Source: Halorussus aquaticus (lineage in GTDB: Archaea > Halobacteriota > Halobacteria > Halobacteriales > Haladaptataceae). From it: a stretch of DNA of 64,000 nt. Both the position numbers and the translations under genes were made by a program. The notes under the pieces are model-generated. The model was not told the DNA's origin, searched no databases, and worked only from the letters and a program-made list of their open reading frames with translations. The stretch covers positions 248,001-312,000 of the forward strand of contig NZ_CP100400.1 in NCBI RefSeq assembly GCF_024218795.1. Direction: 5' to 3'. Shown one piece after another: positions 7,928-16,403 of the stretch (the first letter of the stretch is position 1; each line of letters begins with the position of its first letter).

Positions 7928-8518
7928 ATGGACCGACGCAAATTCCTAATCGGTGCAGGATCGCTCGCCGCCGGCTCGGCGGCCGCAATGGGTACGGGCG
8001 CGTTCACGAGTGTGAGTGCGGACCGCACTGTCGACGTCGCGCTGGCAAGCGACAACAGTGCCTTCCTTCAGATTACGAAGGCGCGTGACGACAGTGGTAA
8101 TGTCAAAGCCAACGCCAAAGACTACGTCGAAAACCTCTCCAGCGGCGGACTCAAGCTCGACCTGACGAGTACCGACAACGGCGGTCAGGGTCTCAACAAG
8201 AACGCAGAGACCATCTTCGACGACCTGTTCGACATCACGAATCAGGGTACACAAGACGTTCGGGTGTACGTCAAAAACATCCCCAGCGGGATGAGCGTCT
8301 ACTCGGAGGACGGCGAAAAAGGCGGGACCCTCAACTACAACAATCAGACCATCCCGAGCGAAGCGCCCGTTCTGAGTCCGGGCGACACGCTCGAAGACGT
8401 CGGAGTCATCGTGCGAGACCCCCAGTCGGTCGCGAGCAGCGACGAGTCGATGACTATCGTCGCCACGAACGGACTTGCGGGTCCCGACGGTGACAGCTCC
8501 GACGGTAGTGGAGTCTAA
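7928..8518 (+). CDS. Tat-exported TasA/camelysin-like surface protein candidate
   Basis: 196 aa. The N-terminus MDRRKFLIGAGSLAAG is a twin-arginine (RRKFL) signal with a short hydrophobic core. It is followed by the locus-wide junction GAFTSVSADRTVDVALASDNSAFLQI. After that the protein is predicted beta-rich with polar repeats (DITNQGTQDVRVYVKNIPSG), and it ends in a flexible DGDSSDGSGV tail. In bacterial TasA/CalY and archaeal bundling pili, a strand at the mature N-terminus complements the next subunit; the conserved short strand after the cleavage region fits that idea but this is inference. The next paralogue begins 16 nt downstream. No catalytic motif is seen. Confidence 0.8.
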   Translation: MDRRKFLIGAGSLAAGSAAAMGTGAFTSVSADRTVDVALASDNSAFLQITKARDDSGNVKANAKDYVENLSSGGLKLDLTSTDNGGQGLNKNAETIFDDLFDITNQGTQDVRVYVKNIPSGMSVYSEDGEKGGTLNYNNQTIPSEAPVLSPGDTLEDVGVIVRDPQSVASSDESMTIVATNGLAGPDGDSSDGSGV

Positions 8519-8534
8519 CTGAGGGTTCCAGAAG

Positions 8535-9107
8535 ATGAGAAGGCGACGGCTCCTCGTCGGACTCGGAACGCTCGCCGGGAGCGGGACGCTCGCGTTTAGC
8601 ACTAGTGCGTTCACTAGCGTGTCTGGCGAGCGAACGGTGACGGTGAAAACGGCCGACGACAACAATGCCTTTCTCGCCCTGTACGAGCAGGGGGAGGGCA
8701 GACGGTCGTACAAGGACGGGGATGTAGTCGGATTCGATATCCCAAGCCCGGACGAAGACGAGTATCCGGAAGGAGCCCCGACCGATCCGGACGGACTCGG
8801 GACGGACTCCGTGTACCGGTTCGGAAAGGATGCAGCAGGCGACGATAAAGGCCTGTTCAGAATCGAGAATCAGGGGACCCAAGCCGTCAAAGTCTACAGT
8901 GAAGCGTCCTCGACGGACGAACAACCGTCGATAACCGCCTTCGACGTAGAAACGGGACGTCGATTGACAGAGGGCACCCCGTCCGACTTACTCGGCGTGG
9001 GTGATTCGCTCTACTGCGGACTGGAGATCGACACCCATGGCGTCGGCGTCCGCGATGAAGAGTACGAAGCGACGCTGACCATCGTCGCAGAGGCTCCCGA
9101 GGAGTAA
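8535..9107 (+). CDS. Tat-exported paralogue of the 7928 protein
   Basis: 190 aa. The signal MRRRRLLVGLGTLAG contains consecutive arginines and a short hydrophobic core, then STSAFTSVSGERTVTVKTADDNNAFLALY aligns with the neighbouring paralogue. Both share a later RIENQGTQAVKVY / DITNQGTQDVRVY block, showing duplication followed by strong divergence. The gene starts 16 nt after the stop of the 7928 gene, so both are likely on one mRNA. The mature protein is very acidic. It is presumably a surface subunit acting with its neighbour; copy-to-copy divergence suggests major/minor subunit roles (inference). Confidence 0.8.
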   Translation: MRRRRLLVGLGTLAGSGTLAFSTSAFTSVSGERTVTVKTADDNNAFLALYEQGEGRRSYKDGDVVGFDIPSPDEDEYPEGAPTDPDGLGTDSVYRFGKDAAGDDKGLFRIENQGTQAVKVYSEASSTDEQPSITAFDVETGRRLTEGTPSDLLGVGDSLYCGLEIDTHGVGVRDEEYEATLTIVAEAPEE

Positions 9108-9341
9108 TCCGTCTCTGCGACGGTACTCCACCAGTAACCCGGCCCACGACGGCACGGCGGAGTCGAAACGCGAATCGGCTCCGGCGGCGGTGGTTCGACT
9201 CCATCGGTGAGTCCTCTCCGAGAGAGACCAGAGATGAAACGAGCACCAACGGCGACTACGGGTGTTTGTCCGGGGACGACGAACTCGTCGGCGACCGACC
9301 GAACGTTTTTGCCACGTACCTCTCAATACAAGTAGGGAACC

Positions 9342-10493
9342 GTGTCGGGTAAACGCCTACTCGCCGTCGGCGTCGAACTCCTCGGCGCACTCTTCATCGT
9401 CGCGCTCGTCGCGGGCCAGATTCTCGGCCAGCCCGTGCTACTCGGGTACGTCGAGACGGGCAGCATGGCACCGACGATGGAACCCGGCGACGGGTTCGTC
9501 GCCGTCCCCTCGCAGTTGGCGGGGCCGCCCGAGGAGGGCGACGTGATAGTTTTCCGCGCCGAGCGACTCCACGGCGGCGGACTCACCACCCACCGCGTCG
9601 TGGACGTGACCGAGCGCGGCTACATCACTCGCGGCGACGCGAACCCCTTCACCGATCAGGACGGGAAGGAACCACCGGTGAAGCGACCGCAAGTCGTCGC
9701 CGAGGCCCTGCAAGTCGGCGGACACGTCGTCGTGATACCCCAACTGGGGACCGGCGTAGAGACCGTGCGAGGCGCGTTCTCCGCGGCCCAACGACGGGTA
9801 GCGATGCTGTTCGGAACGCGGTCGCTCCTCGGTACGCAGGGACTCGCGTATCTCCTGTTGGGCGCGAGTATCGTCGCGTACGTGGTCGAGACGTTCAGGC
9901 GAGACGGACGGACGGAGCGGACCCGCGACCGGTCGCGCGCCGACGGCTACGACACGCGTCTCGTCGTCGGAGCGCTCGCGCTCGTCGTCGTCGCGTCCGC
10001 CACCGCGAGTATGGTCGTTCCGGCCGGACCCCAGAAGTTCGGCGTCGTGAGCGCGGAGCGGGACGCTCCCGGCCACGGAGTCATCGCGCAGGGCGGGTCC
10101 GAGGAAGCGACCTACCGCGTCCCGAACGGCGGACTGGTTCCGGTCGTCGTCTTCCTCGAACCCGGCAGCGAGGGCGTCGAGGTCACGCCTCGAGAGACTC
10201 GCGTGGGCCGACGTTCGACCGTCAACGCCAGCGTGACCCTGTCGGCACCGCCCGAGACCGGTTACTACCGGCGATTCGTGGTCGAACACCGCTATCTCGC
10301 GGTCCTCCCGCGGTCGGTTCTCGGTGCGCTCTATCGGACCCATCCGTGGGCACCGATAGCGGTCATCGACCTCCTGCTCGGCGGCGGGTTCTACCTCGTC
10401 GGCCGCGCGGTGGTCGGCACGGGCCGGATTCGCGTCCGGTCGCGCGACCGGCCGACTTCGATGCTGACCCGTCTCCGGCGCTCGTTTCGGTGA
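9342..10493 (+). CDS. Archaeal/ER-type signal peptidase I with C-terminal membrane/extracellular extension
   Basis: 383 aa, about twice the usual archaeal signal peptidase. TM1 is at 7-29. The catalytic set follows the Ser-His-Asp (ER/archaeal) scheme rather than bacterial Ser-Lys: S41 in TGSMAPTMEPGD, H84 in THRVVDV, and D99/D105 in GDANPFTDQD (spacing of 6 between the two Asp, as in archaeal enzymes). After the peptidase domain there are TM segments at about 165-184 and 206-226, a beta-type outer domain (about 230-340, RVPNGGLVPVVVFLEPGSEGV...) and a final TM near 345-365. It starts with GTG and lies downstream of two exported paralogues, so it is probably their dedicated SipW-like processing peptidase. 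Confidence 0.88.
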   Translation: MSGKRLLAVGVELLGALFIVALVAGQILGQPVLLGYVETGSMAPTMEPGDGFVAVPSQLAGPPEEGDVIVFRAERLHGGGLTTHRVVDVTERGYITRGDANPFTDQDGKEPPVKRPQVVAEALQVGGHVVVIPQLGTGVETVRGAFSAAQRRVAMLFGTRSLLGTQGLAYLLLGASIVAYVVETFRRDGRTERTRDRSRADGYDTRLVVGALALVVVASATASMVVPAGPQKFGVVSAERDAPGHGVIAQGGSEEATYRVPNGGLVPVVVFLEPGSEGVEVTPRETRVGRRSTVNASVTLSAPPETGYYRRFVVEHRYLAVLPRSVLGALYRTHPWAPIAVIDLLLGGGFYLVGRAVVGTGRIRVRSRDRPTSMLTRLRRSFR

Positions 10494-10741
10494 TGGCAGC
10501 GACGCCTCTCTCCCCGACGGTTACGAAGTGTGTCGCGGTCGGGTCGCGTGCAACCCCACGAACAGCGTACAGAAGTCCGACCGAGTAACCCCCGGAGAAT
10601 GGATTCCTGGGAGAATATATAATAATTAAAACACAATTCGAGAGGTCTGTTCTGCCCCGTGATAGCGAGTAAAAGAGGCTCTAAAACCCGTTTCGAAACT
10701 ACCCCGTACTCTTATGTGACGATAGTGATAACGGGGGTTCG
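10494..10741. other. Intergenic region with AT-rich island before DUF5305 gene
   Basis: The 248 bp contain an AT-rich island at 10610-10643 (GAATATATAATAATTAAAAC) and a TATA-like CTCTTATGTG at about 10710-10719, roughly 28 nt before the ATG at 10742. No repeat or RNA gene is visible. Confidence 0.35.
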
Positions 10742-11941
10742 ATGCCACGTTGGCCCCTCAGGCTACGCGCGTCGCTCGACGGAAACTACGCCGTCGTCGT
10801 GGGCGCACTCGTGGTTCTCGCACTGCTCGGCGGGTGGGTCACGTACGGCGCGTACGTCTCCCCGGGAACGCACGCCGAAGAACGAATCGTCTCGTCGTGG
10901 CGAACGACCGGACAGTTCGACCACGGAGCGACCGTCACCGAGCAGAACTCCGTGTTCTCGGTCGGGACGAGACTCTCCAATCGGACGACGTACTTCCGGT
11001 CGGTCGCGCCGGTCCTCGACGGGACGTTCCGGAGTCGCTACGAGGGGGCCGCGCGGGGGAACCTCTCGGCGCGGGTCACCGTCACGCTCGTCCTGCGGTC
11101 GGTCGGCGGCGAGAGCGGCGACTCCGCGACCGTCTACTGGCGCGACGAGCGCGAACTGGCGACCGAGCGGGTCGAATCGCTCCCGCCGGGAGAGGCGGTG
11201 ACGGTCCCGTTCGAAGTCGATACGAACGAACTCCGGAACCGGACGTCCCGAATCCGGGGCGAACTGGGTGCCGGACCGGGCGAGACGAAGGCCACCGTTC
11301 GCGCGAGCGTCAGGTACGTGGGGACCGTCGAGGGCCAGCGAGTCGACAGGACGGTCGAACACTCGATGGGACTCGGTATCGACGGTCCGATCTATCAGGT
11401 CGAGTCCGCCGGTCCGCTGGACCAGCGCCACGAGAAGACCCGTACGGTGACCGTGCGCGACGACCCGGGACTACTCGGCGGCGTCGGTGGACCGCTGCTG
11501 TTCGTCGCCGCCGTCGGAAGCGCCGCGGCGGTGGTCGCCGCCCGCCGCCGCGACCGACTCGGACTGACGACCGCCGAACGCGAGTGGCTGGCGTTCCGTT
11601 CGGACCGCTCGGACTTCGAGGAGTGGATAGTGACGATGCGACTCCCCGAGCAGGCCGGGGACCTCCCGCGTGCCGAGGCCGAGACGCTGGCCGACCTCGT
11701 GGACTTCGCCATCGACACCGACAACGCGGTGGTCGAACACCCCGACTCCGGGGAGTTCGCGGTCGTCCACGACGGCTACCGCTACGTCTACCGACCGCCG
11801 TCGCCCCCGGCGCGCGACGGGACCGACGAGCAGTCCGGCGACGCGGCCGACTCCGAGGCGTCGCCAGCGGCGCAGGAGGACGGCGAAACCGCGACAGACG
11901 GGAACCGCGAGGCAGACGAACCGATTCAGAGGACCGACTGA
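10742..11941 (+). CDS. DUF5305 membrane protein
   Basis: 399 aa. TM1 is at 17-38, followed by a ~205-residue extracytoplasmic region with several NxT/NxS sequons and a beta-rich look, TM2 at about 248-268, and a cytosolic C-terminal part with an acidic low-complexity tail. This is the architecture of haloarchaeal DUF5305 proteins, which in my experience often sit beside signal peptidase I genes. Function is unknown; from context it may assist export, anchoring or assembly of the neighbouring surface proteins. The gene has its own TATA-like element and runs convergent with ilvD. Confidence 0.82.
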   Translation: MPRWPLRLRASLDGNYAVVVGALVVLALLGGWVTYGAYVSPGTHAEERIVSSWRTTGQFDHGATVTEQNSVFSVGTRLSNRTTYFRSVAPVLDGTFRSRYEGAARGNLSARVTVTLVLRSVGGESGDSATVYWRDERELATERVESLPPGEAVTVPFEVDTNELRNRTSRIRGELGAGPGETKATVRASVRYVGTVEGQRVDRTVEHSMGLGIDGPIYQVESAGPLDQRHEKTRTVTVRDDPGLLGGVGGPLLFVAAVGSAAAVVAARRRDRLGLTTAEREWLAFRSDRSDFEEWIVTMRLPEQAGDLPRAEAETLADLVDFAIDTDNAVVEHPDSGEFAVVHDGYRYVYRPPSPPARDGTDEQSGDAADSEASPAAQEDGETATDGNREADEPIQRTD

Positions 11942-12029
11942 CTGGCTGTCGTTCCGTCCGACTGCCACTTCGAGCGCGAATCCTCGACTGTTTCAGCGGC
12001 GGAGGCGCTCGTGACTCGACTGCCTCGAA

Positions 12030-12045
12030 CGACCAAAAACGGTCG
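12030..12045. terminator. Short hairpin with T-run loop between convergent genes
   Basis: CGACC-AAAAAC-GGTCG is a 5-bp stem whose loop reads GTTTTT on the minus strand. It lies 12 nt past the ilvD stop and 89 nt past the DUF5305 stop and could serve as a terminator for ilvD. Confidence 0.4.
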
Positions 12046-12056
12046 CGAATCACGCC

Positions 12057-13766
12057 TCAGTCGTCGCGCTTCACGCCCGGGTTCGTCACCGCGCCGTTCG
12101 CCGCGGAACCGAACGTCGCGCCGTACTTCGCCAGCACGCCGTTCTGATAGGACAGTTCCGGTTCCTCGCGGTCGTCGAGTCGCGACTCGATTTCCTCGTC
12201 CGAGAGGTCGGCTTCGAGGTTCCGGTCGGGGATGTCGATGGTGACGTGGTCGCCGTCCTCCAGCGCGCCGATGGGACCGCCGTCGAACGACTCCGGGGCG
12301 ACGTGGCCGATCATCGGTCCGCGGGTCGCGCCCGAGAACCGGCCGTCGGTCACCATCGCCACGTCGTCCTCGTGGCCCGCGCCGACGACCGCCGAGGTGA
12401 CGCCGAGCATCTCGCGCATGCCGGGACCGCCCCGCGGTCCCTCGTTGCGGATGACGATGACGTCGTCCGACTCGATGCGGCCCTCTTGGACGTACCGCAT
12501 CGCGTCCTCCTCGGTCTCGAAGACCCGCGCCGGTCCCTCGTGGTGGAAGTCGTCCTCGCCGGTGACCTTCAGGACGCCGCCGTCGGGCGCGAGGTTGCCG
12601 GTGAGAATCTTGATGGCTCCCTCCTCGTGGAAGGGGTCTTCGACCGGGCGGATGAACTCGGCGTCGATGTCGTCGTCCGCGGGCAGGTCGAGTCGCTCCA
12701 ACTCCTCGGAAATCGTCCGACCCGTCACGGTCGGCGCGTCGCCGTCGAACAGGCCCGCCTCGACCAGTCGCCGAATCACGACCGGGACGCCGCCCTGCTC
12801 GTAGAGGTCGAGCATCGTCTTCTGGCCGCCCGGTTGGAGGTTGGCTATTTTGGGCGTGCGGCGGGATATCTCGTCGAACTCCTCGATGTCGAGGTCGATA
12901 CCCGCCTCGGCGGCCAGCGCGAGCAGGTGGAGCACGGCGTTGGTGGACCCGCCGATTGCGACCTGCAGCGCGATGGCGTTCTCGAACGACCGCTTGTCGA
13001 GGATGTCGGAGGGGCGGCGCTCGTTCTCGATGGCGTCGAGCGCGAGTTCGCCAGCGCGCTCGGCGACCTCGTAGCGCTCGTCGGACTCGGCGGGAGCGCC
13101 CGCGCTCCCGAGCGGTGCGAGACCGAGCGCCTCGGAAATCGACGCCATCGTGTTCGCGGTGAACATCCCGCCGCAGGACCCCGCGCCGGGGCAGGCGTGG
13201 CGCTCCAAGTCGTCCAACTCCTCCTCGCTCATCTCGCCCTCTGCGACGGCACCGACGCCCTCGAAGACGTTCTGGACGGTGACCTCGCGGCCGTCGTGTT
13301 CGCCGGGCATGATGGACCCGCCGTAGAGGAAGACCGAGGGCAGGTCGGTCCGAATCGCGGCCATCATCATCCCCGGCAGGTTCTTGTCGCACCCGCCGAT
13401 CGTGACGAGACCGTCCATGCGCTCGCCGAACGCCACCAGTTCCACCGAGTCGGCGATGACCTCCCGCGAAATCAGCGAGGCCCGCATCCCCTCGGTCCCC
13501 ATCGAGATGGCGTCGGAGATGGTGATGGTCCCGAACTCGATGGGCATGCCGCCCGCCGAATCGACGCCCTCGTACGCCGACGCGGCCACGTCGTCCAGAT
13601 GGACGTTACACGGCGTGATGTCGGCGGCCGGGTTGGCGATGCCCACCATCGGCGACGAGAGGTCTGCGTCGTCGTACCCCATCGCTCGGAACATCGCGCG
13701 GTGGGGAGCGCGTTCGACTCCTTCGGTGACCTCGTTGCTCGGGAGGTCGGCCGGTTTCTCGGACAT
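12057..13766 (-). CDS. ilvD: Dihydroxy-acid dehydratase
   Basis: 569 aa, full length for the IlvD/Edd family. It converts 2,3-dihydroxy-isovalerate/methylvalerate to the 2-oxo acids in valine/isoleucine synthesis. Iron-sulphur ligands are visible as C53 (TPCNVHLDD), C126 (GGCDKNLPG) and C198 (CPGAGSCGG), with the later [22 protein letters not shown] signature. It stands alone here, with no ilvBCN or leu genes nearby. The ATG at 13766 is preceded by a TTAAGT box at 13791-13796, giving a leaderless transcript. A palindrome sits between the TATA box and the start. Confidence 0.97.
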   Translation of the reverse strand: MSEKPADLPSNEVTEGVERAPHRAMFRAMGYDDADLSSPMVGIANPAADITPCNVHLDDVAASAYEGVDSAGGMPIEFGTITISDAISMGTEGMRASLISREVIADSVELVAFGERMDGLVTIGGCDKNLPGMMMAAIRTDLPSVFLYGGSIMPGEHDGREVTVQNVFEGVGAVAEGEMSEEELDDLERHACPGAGSCGGMFTANTMASISEALGLAPLGSAGAPAESDERYEVAERAGELALDAIENERRPSDILDKRSFENAIALQVAIGGSTNAVLHLLALAAEAGIDLDIEEFDEISRRTPKIANLQPGGQKTMLDLYEQGGVPVVIRRLVEAGLFDGDAPTVTGRTISEELERLDLPADDDIDAEFIRPVEDPFHEEGAIKILTGNLAPDGGVLKVTGEDDFHHEGPARVFETEEDAMRYVQEGRIESDDVIVIRNEGPRGGPGMREMLGVTSAVVGAGHEDDVAMVTDGRFSGATRGPMIGHVAPESFDGGPIGALEDGDHVTIDIPDRNLEADLSDEEIESRLDDREEPELSYQNGVLAKYGATFGSAANGAVTNPGVKRDD

Positions 13767-13767
13767 A

Positions 13768-13796
13768 TCCGGGGGTAGCCCCGGAGGGGCTTAAGT
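13768..13796 (-). promoter_or_regulatory. ilvD promoter with palindrome between TATA and start
   Basis: TCCGGGG-GTAG-CCCCGGA (13768-13785) is a perfect 7-bp-arm palindrome abutting the start codon, with the TATA-like TTAAGT (13791-13796) just upstream. A protein bound here would cover the transcription start. Confidence 0.45.
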
Positions 13797-14116
13797 TCCC
13801 CCACTCGAACAAACGTTGCTGTCTGACTCGAACACGTTCGGCCGCTGAACGCCGTCGTCGCCGCGAAGGAGGACCGCCGACTCGGCGGGGCGACTCTCGA
13901 CGCGGCACGCTGACCTCTCGGTTGGTCAGACGCCCGACGACTCGTACCTCGTGTTATCTACCGCTCGTTTAATGTAGCTCTGTTCACAGCTACCGATTTC
14001 TCGTATCGGGAACGAACCCGATCAACGCCAGACTGCGATTCGAAGTCTAGCCCACGTCGAACCGACGAAATCCTAGAATAGGAACATACTTTTCGGGCGG
14101 CCGTCGAAGGGACGCC
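13797..14116. other. Intergenic region between ilvD and glycosyltransferase
   Basis: About 320 bp with no gene that I can support. It contains small overlapping hairpins at 13975-14022 (TAGCT...AGCTA, CCGAT...ATCGG, ATCGGG...CCCGAT) and a TATA-like ACATACTTTT at 14083-14092, about 28 nt before the ATG at 14117. Confidence 0.4.
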
Positions 14117-15076
14117 ATGGACCAGACGGTCGCCGTCGCCCACTATCCCGAAGGCGCTGGCCACGCGACTCGCATGCTGGCAGTCGCTCAAGCCTTCGAA
14201 GACGCGGGCGCGGAGATCGTCCTCGCTGGCGGCGGTCCCGGGTCGCGATTCATCGAACACAACGGGTACGAGGTGTTCCGGGCCGCGCCGGTGGACTACA
14301 TCGGCGATTACCAGCAGGGGTCGCTCTACCGGGTCCTCACCCGGAGTCTCCCCTACAGCGCCAAGCGCGTGATCGACCTCGTCAGATGGCTCCGCCGGGA
14401 GGACCCCGCGGCGCTGGTGACCGACGACATGTTCGGGGCGATGGCCGCCTCGCTGACCGGAACCCCGCTCTACGTGGTCACGCACAACGCGGCGTCGTAC
14501 TACGACGCGGCCGTCGAACAGGTGTTCACGTGGCTGCTCAACCGCTATCAGTTGCGCACGGCCGAGTCGTTCCTCTACCCGGCGGTGTGGCCGCCCGACG
14601 AGGGCGACCCGCCGGGCGTGACTCACGTCCCGCCCATCGCGCTCGACCCCGAGGGGTGTCCGCCGCCCGAGAACGACGTCGAGGTGCTGGTCGTTCCGAG
14701 CGTCTACTCGACGAACTTCGACGTTCTCGCCGAGACCCTGCGCACCGAGGGTCACGACGTGACGCTCGTGGGCGACGACCGCTGGGAGGCGGTCCCCGCG
14801 CTCCTGCCGTGGATTCGGGCCGCCGACGTGGTGGTCTGCTCGGGCTACTCCACCGTGATGGAGGCCGCGGTGGGCGGCACGTCCTGCGTGGTGTATCCGT
14901 TCACCGACGAGCAACACGGCGTGACGCGCGTCCTCGAACGCCGGGGCGTCCGAGGGTTTCAGGTCGAACACTCGGTCGCGCACGTGGCCCGTGCGGTTCG
15001 GCACCCTCCCGAGAACCCCGGCCACGAGAACGGCGTCGAGCGCGTCGCGGACCACGTCCTCGCCGACCTGCCGTGA
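14117..15076 (+). CDS. MurG/UGT-like glycosyltransferase (GT-B fold)
   Basis: 319 aa. The N-terminal half starts with VAVAHYPEGAGHATRMLAVAQAF, the glycine/His loop of GT-B transferases that scan down a sugar acceptor. The C-terminal donor half has DVVVCSGYSTVMEAAVGGTSCVVYPFTDEQHG, the nucleotide-sugar-binding signature seen in MurG and related UDP-glycosyltransferases. There is no membrane segment. The acceptor is unknown; no polysaccharide cluster surrounds it. An oligo-T run follows the stop, and the beta-RFAP synthase gene begins 60 nt downstream. Confidence 0.82.
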   Translation: MDQTVAVAHYPEGAGHATRMLAVAQAFEDAGAEIVLAGGGPGSRFIEHNGYEVFRAAPVDYIGDYQQGSLYRVLTRSLPYSAKRVIDLVRWLRREDPAALVTDDMFGAMAASLTGTPLYVVTHNAASYYDAAVEQVFTWLLNRYQLRTAESFLYPAVWPPDEGDPPGVTHVPPIALDPEGCPPPENDVEVLVVPSVYSTNFDVLAETLRTEGHDVTLVGDDRWEAVPALLPWIRAADVVVCSGYSTVMEAAVGGTSCVVYPFTDEQHGVTRVLERRGVRGFQVEHSVAHVARAVRHPPENPGHENGVERVADHVLADLP

Positions 15077-15082
15077 CCTGAC

Positions 15083-15092
15083 CAGTTTTTGC
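15083..15092 (+). terminator. Oligo-T tract after glycosyltransferase gene
   Basis: CAGTTTTTGCC, with five T residues at 15086-15090, lies 10 nt after the stop. Archaeal intrinsic termination needs little more than such a tract. Confidence 0.35.
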
Positions 15093-15135
15093 CACTGTCG
15101 GAACGACGAACCCCCTTCCACGCGAACTCGCGGGT

Positions 15136-16125
15136 ATGGCTCGGGTCTCGGCCGGAGCGCGACTCCACTTCGGCTTCCAGAATCTCGCGTTGGCACACGA
15201 GCGACTCTACGGGTCGCTCGGCGTCGCGCTCGACTCCCCGCGCGTCGTCGTGACCGCCGACCCCGCGGAGACGGTTCGCTGCGACCACGAGACCGCCCGA
15301 GGGCACGCCCGGCGAGCGGTCGAACTGCTCGACGTTCCGGGCGCGGACGTGACCGTCGAGCGAACGCTCCCCCGCCACGTCGGACTCGGGAGCGGGACGC
15401 AGTTGGCGCTCGCGGTCCTCGCCGCCGTCGCACGCGCCTACGACCGCGACCCGCGGGTCCGCCAGCGCGCACCGAAACTCGGCCGCGGCGGGCGGAGCGG
15501 CGTGGGAGTCGCCACCTTCGAGTCGGGCGGGTTCGTCTTCGATGCCGGTCACCCGACCGAGCGGTTCACCACCGACCGACCCCCGCGCGGGGAGTGGTCG
15601 GTCCCGGAAGTCGTCGCCCGTCACGAGGTCCCCGACGACTGGCGGTTCGTCGTCGTCCTCCCCGACGCCGACCCCGGCCGGAGCGGCGACGACGAGGACG
15701 CGAGCATGCGGTCGGTCGTCGAGCGCGCGGACCCGGCTATCGGCGACGAAATCGCCGGGGTCGTCACTCGCCGCGTCCTCCCCGCCGTCGCGGCGGGCGA
15801 CGCCGAGGCGTTCGGCGCGGCGGTCGCAGAGGTCGGCCGACTCAACGGCGCGTGGTACGCCGACGAGCAGGGCGGCGTCTATCGCCCGCCGGTCGGCGAA
15901 CTGGTCTCGGAACTCGGCGACTCGGCGGCCGTCGCCGGTGCTGGCCAGTCGTCGTGGGGACCCGCGGTGTACGCCGTCACCCGGGAGCGTTCGGCGGCCG
16001 CGGCCCGCGACGCGGCCCGCGAGGCGCTCTCGGCGGTCGGTGTCGGCGGCGAGGTGTCGGTCGCCGAACCCCGGAACCGAGGTGTCCGAATCGAGGAGTC
16101 GGATGGCGCAGTCCTCTCGGAGTAG
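15136..16125 (+). CDS. mptG: Beta-ribofuranosylaminobenzene 5'-phosphate (beta-RFAP) synthase homologue, GHMP fold
   Basis: 329 aa. The family condenses PRPP with 4-hydroxybenzoate or 4-aminobenzoate with loss of CO2, the first committed step of methanopterin-type pterin synthesis. The N-terminus RVSAGARLHFGFQNL and the GHMP-like loop LPRHVGLGSGTQLALAV (79-95) are characteristic, as are GGRSGVGVATFESGGFVFD and a C-terminal GAGQSSWGPAVYAV. Haloarchaea are generally held to use folate-type C1 carriers, so its presence raises the question of what pterin it helps make. It may be co-transcribed with the glycosyltransferase upstream, although an oligo-T tract lies between them. Confidence 0.85.
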   Translation: MARVSAGARLHFGFQNLALAHERLYGSLGVALDSPRVVVTADPAETVRCDHETARGHARRAVELLDVPGADVTVERTLPRHVGLGSGTQLALAVLAAVARAYDRDPRVRQRAPKLGRGGRSGVGVATFESGGFVFDAGHPTERFTTDRPPRGEWSVPEVVARHEVPDDWRFVVVLPDADPGRSGDDEDASMRSVVERADPAIGDEIAGVVTRRVLPAVAAGDAEAFGAAVAEVGRLNGAWYADEQGGVYRPPVGELVSELGDSAAVAGAGQSSWGPAVYAVTRERSAAAARDAAREALSAVGVGGEVSVAEPRNRGVRIEESDGAVLSE

Positions 16126-16151
16126 TCGGACTGGCGGTCGCGGGGTAGAGA

Positions 16152-16175
16152 CGGTGCCGCCGCGTCGCGGCACCG
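16152..16175 (+). terminator. Strong GC hairpin after beta-RFAP synthase gene
   Basis: CGGTGCCGC and GCGGCACCG (16152-16160 and 16167-16175) form a perfect 9-bp stem with a 6-nt loop, 27 nt past the stop. There is no T-run directly after it, so it may act in RNA stability rather than termination. Confidence 0.4.
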
Positions 16176-16403
16176 CCGAAGTGACAGTGCTGACTGACTC
16201 GCCAGCTATCTGCCCGCAACCGCACGAAGCGTCCGGGCGAGGTTCGTCGCGTCTTCGGCCGTAAACCTTCGCGACGCGAGTCGGGACGACGCTAATCACC
16301 GACGTATCGCCGGACGCGAATTATCCGCGGCGGTCCGAAAAATACCTCCCACCGGCTCGCGTACCGAAACCCACTTCGGTACGAACGGACAACTCCCTCG
16401 TGG

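Noticed and set aside
10610..10643. AT-rich island as an origin or insertion-sequence end
   Set aside because: No terminal inverted repeats, target duplications or transposase remnants are visible; probably a promoter region.
13091..13110. Hairpin CGGGAGCGC-CC-GCGCTCCCG in ilvD as another inserted element
   Set aside because: The encoded [14 protein letters not shown] segment is a normal variable loop of this enzyme in relatives as I recall, so there is no evidence of insertion.
13797..14116. Overlapping small hairpins upstream of the glycosyltransferase as a riboswitch or ncRNA
   Set aside because: Arms are only 5-6 bp with no conserved architecture; more likely chance in a GC-rich region.
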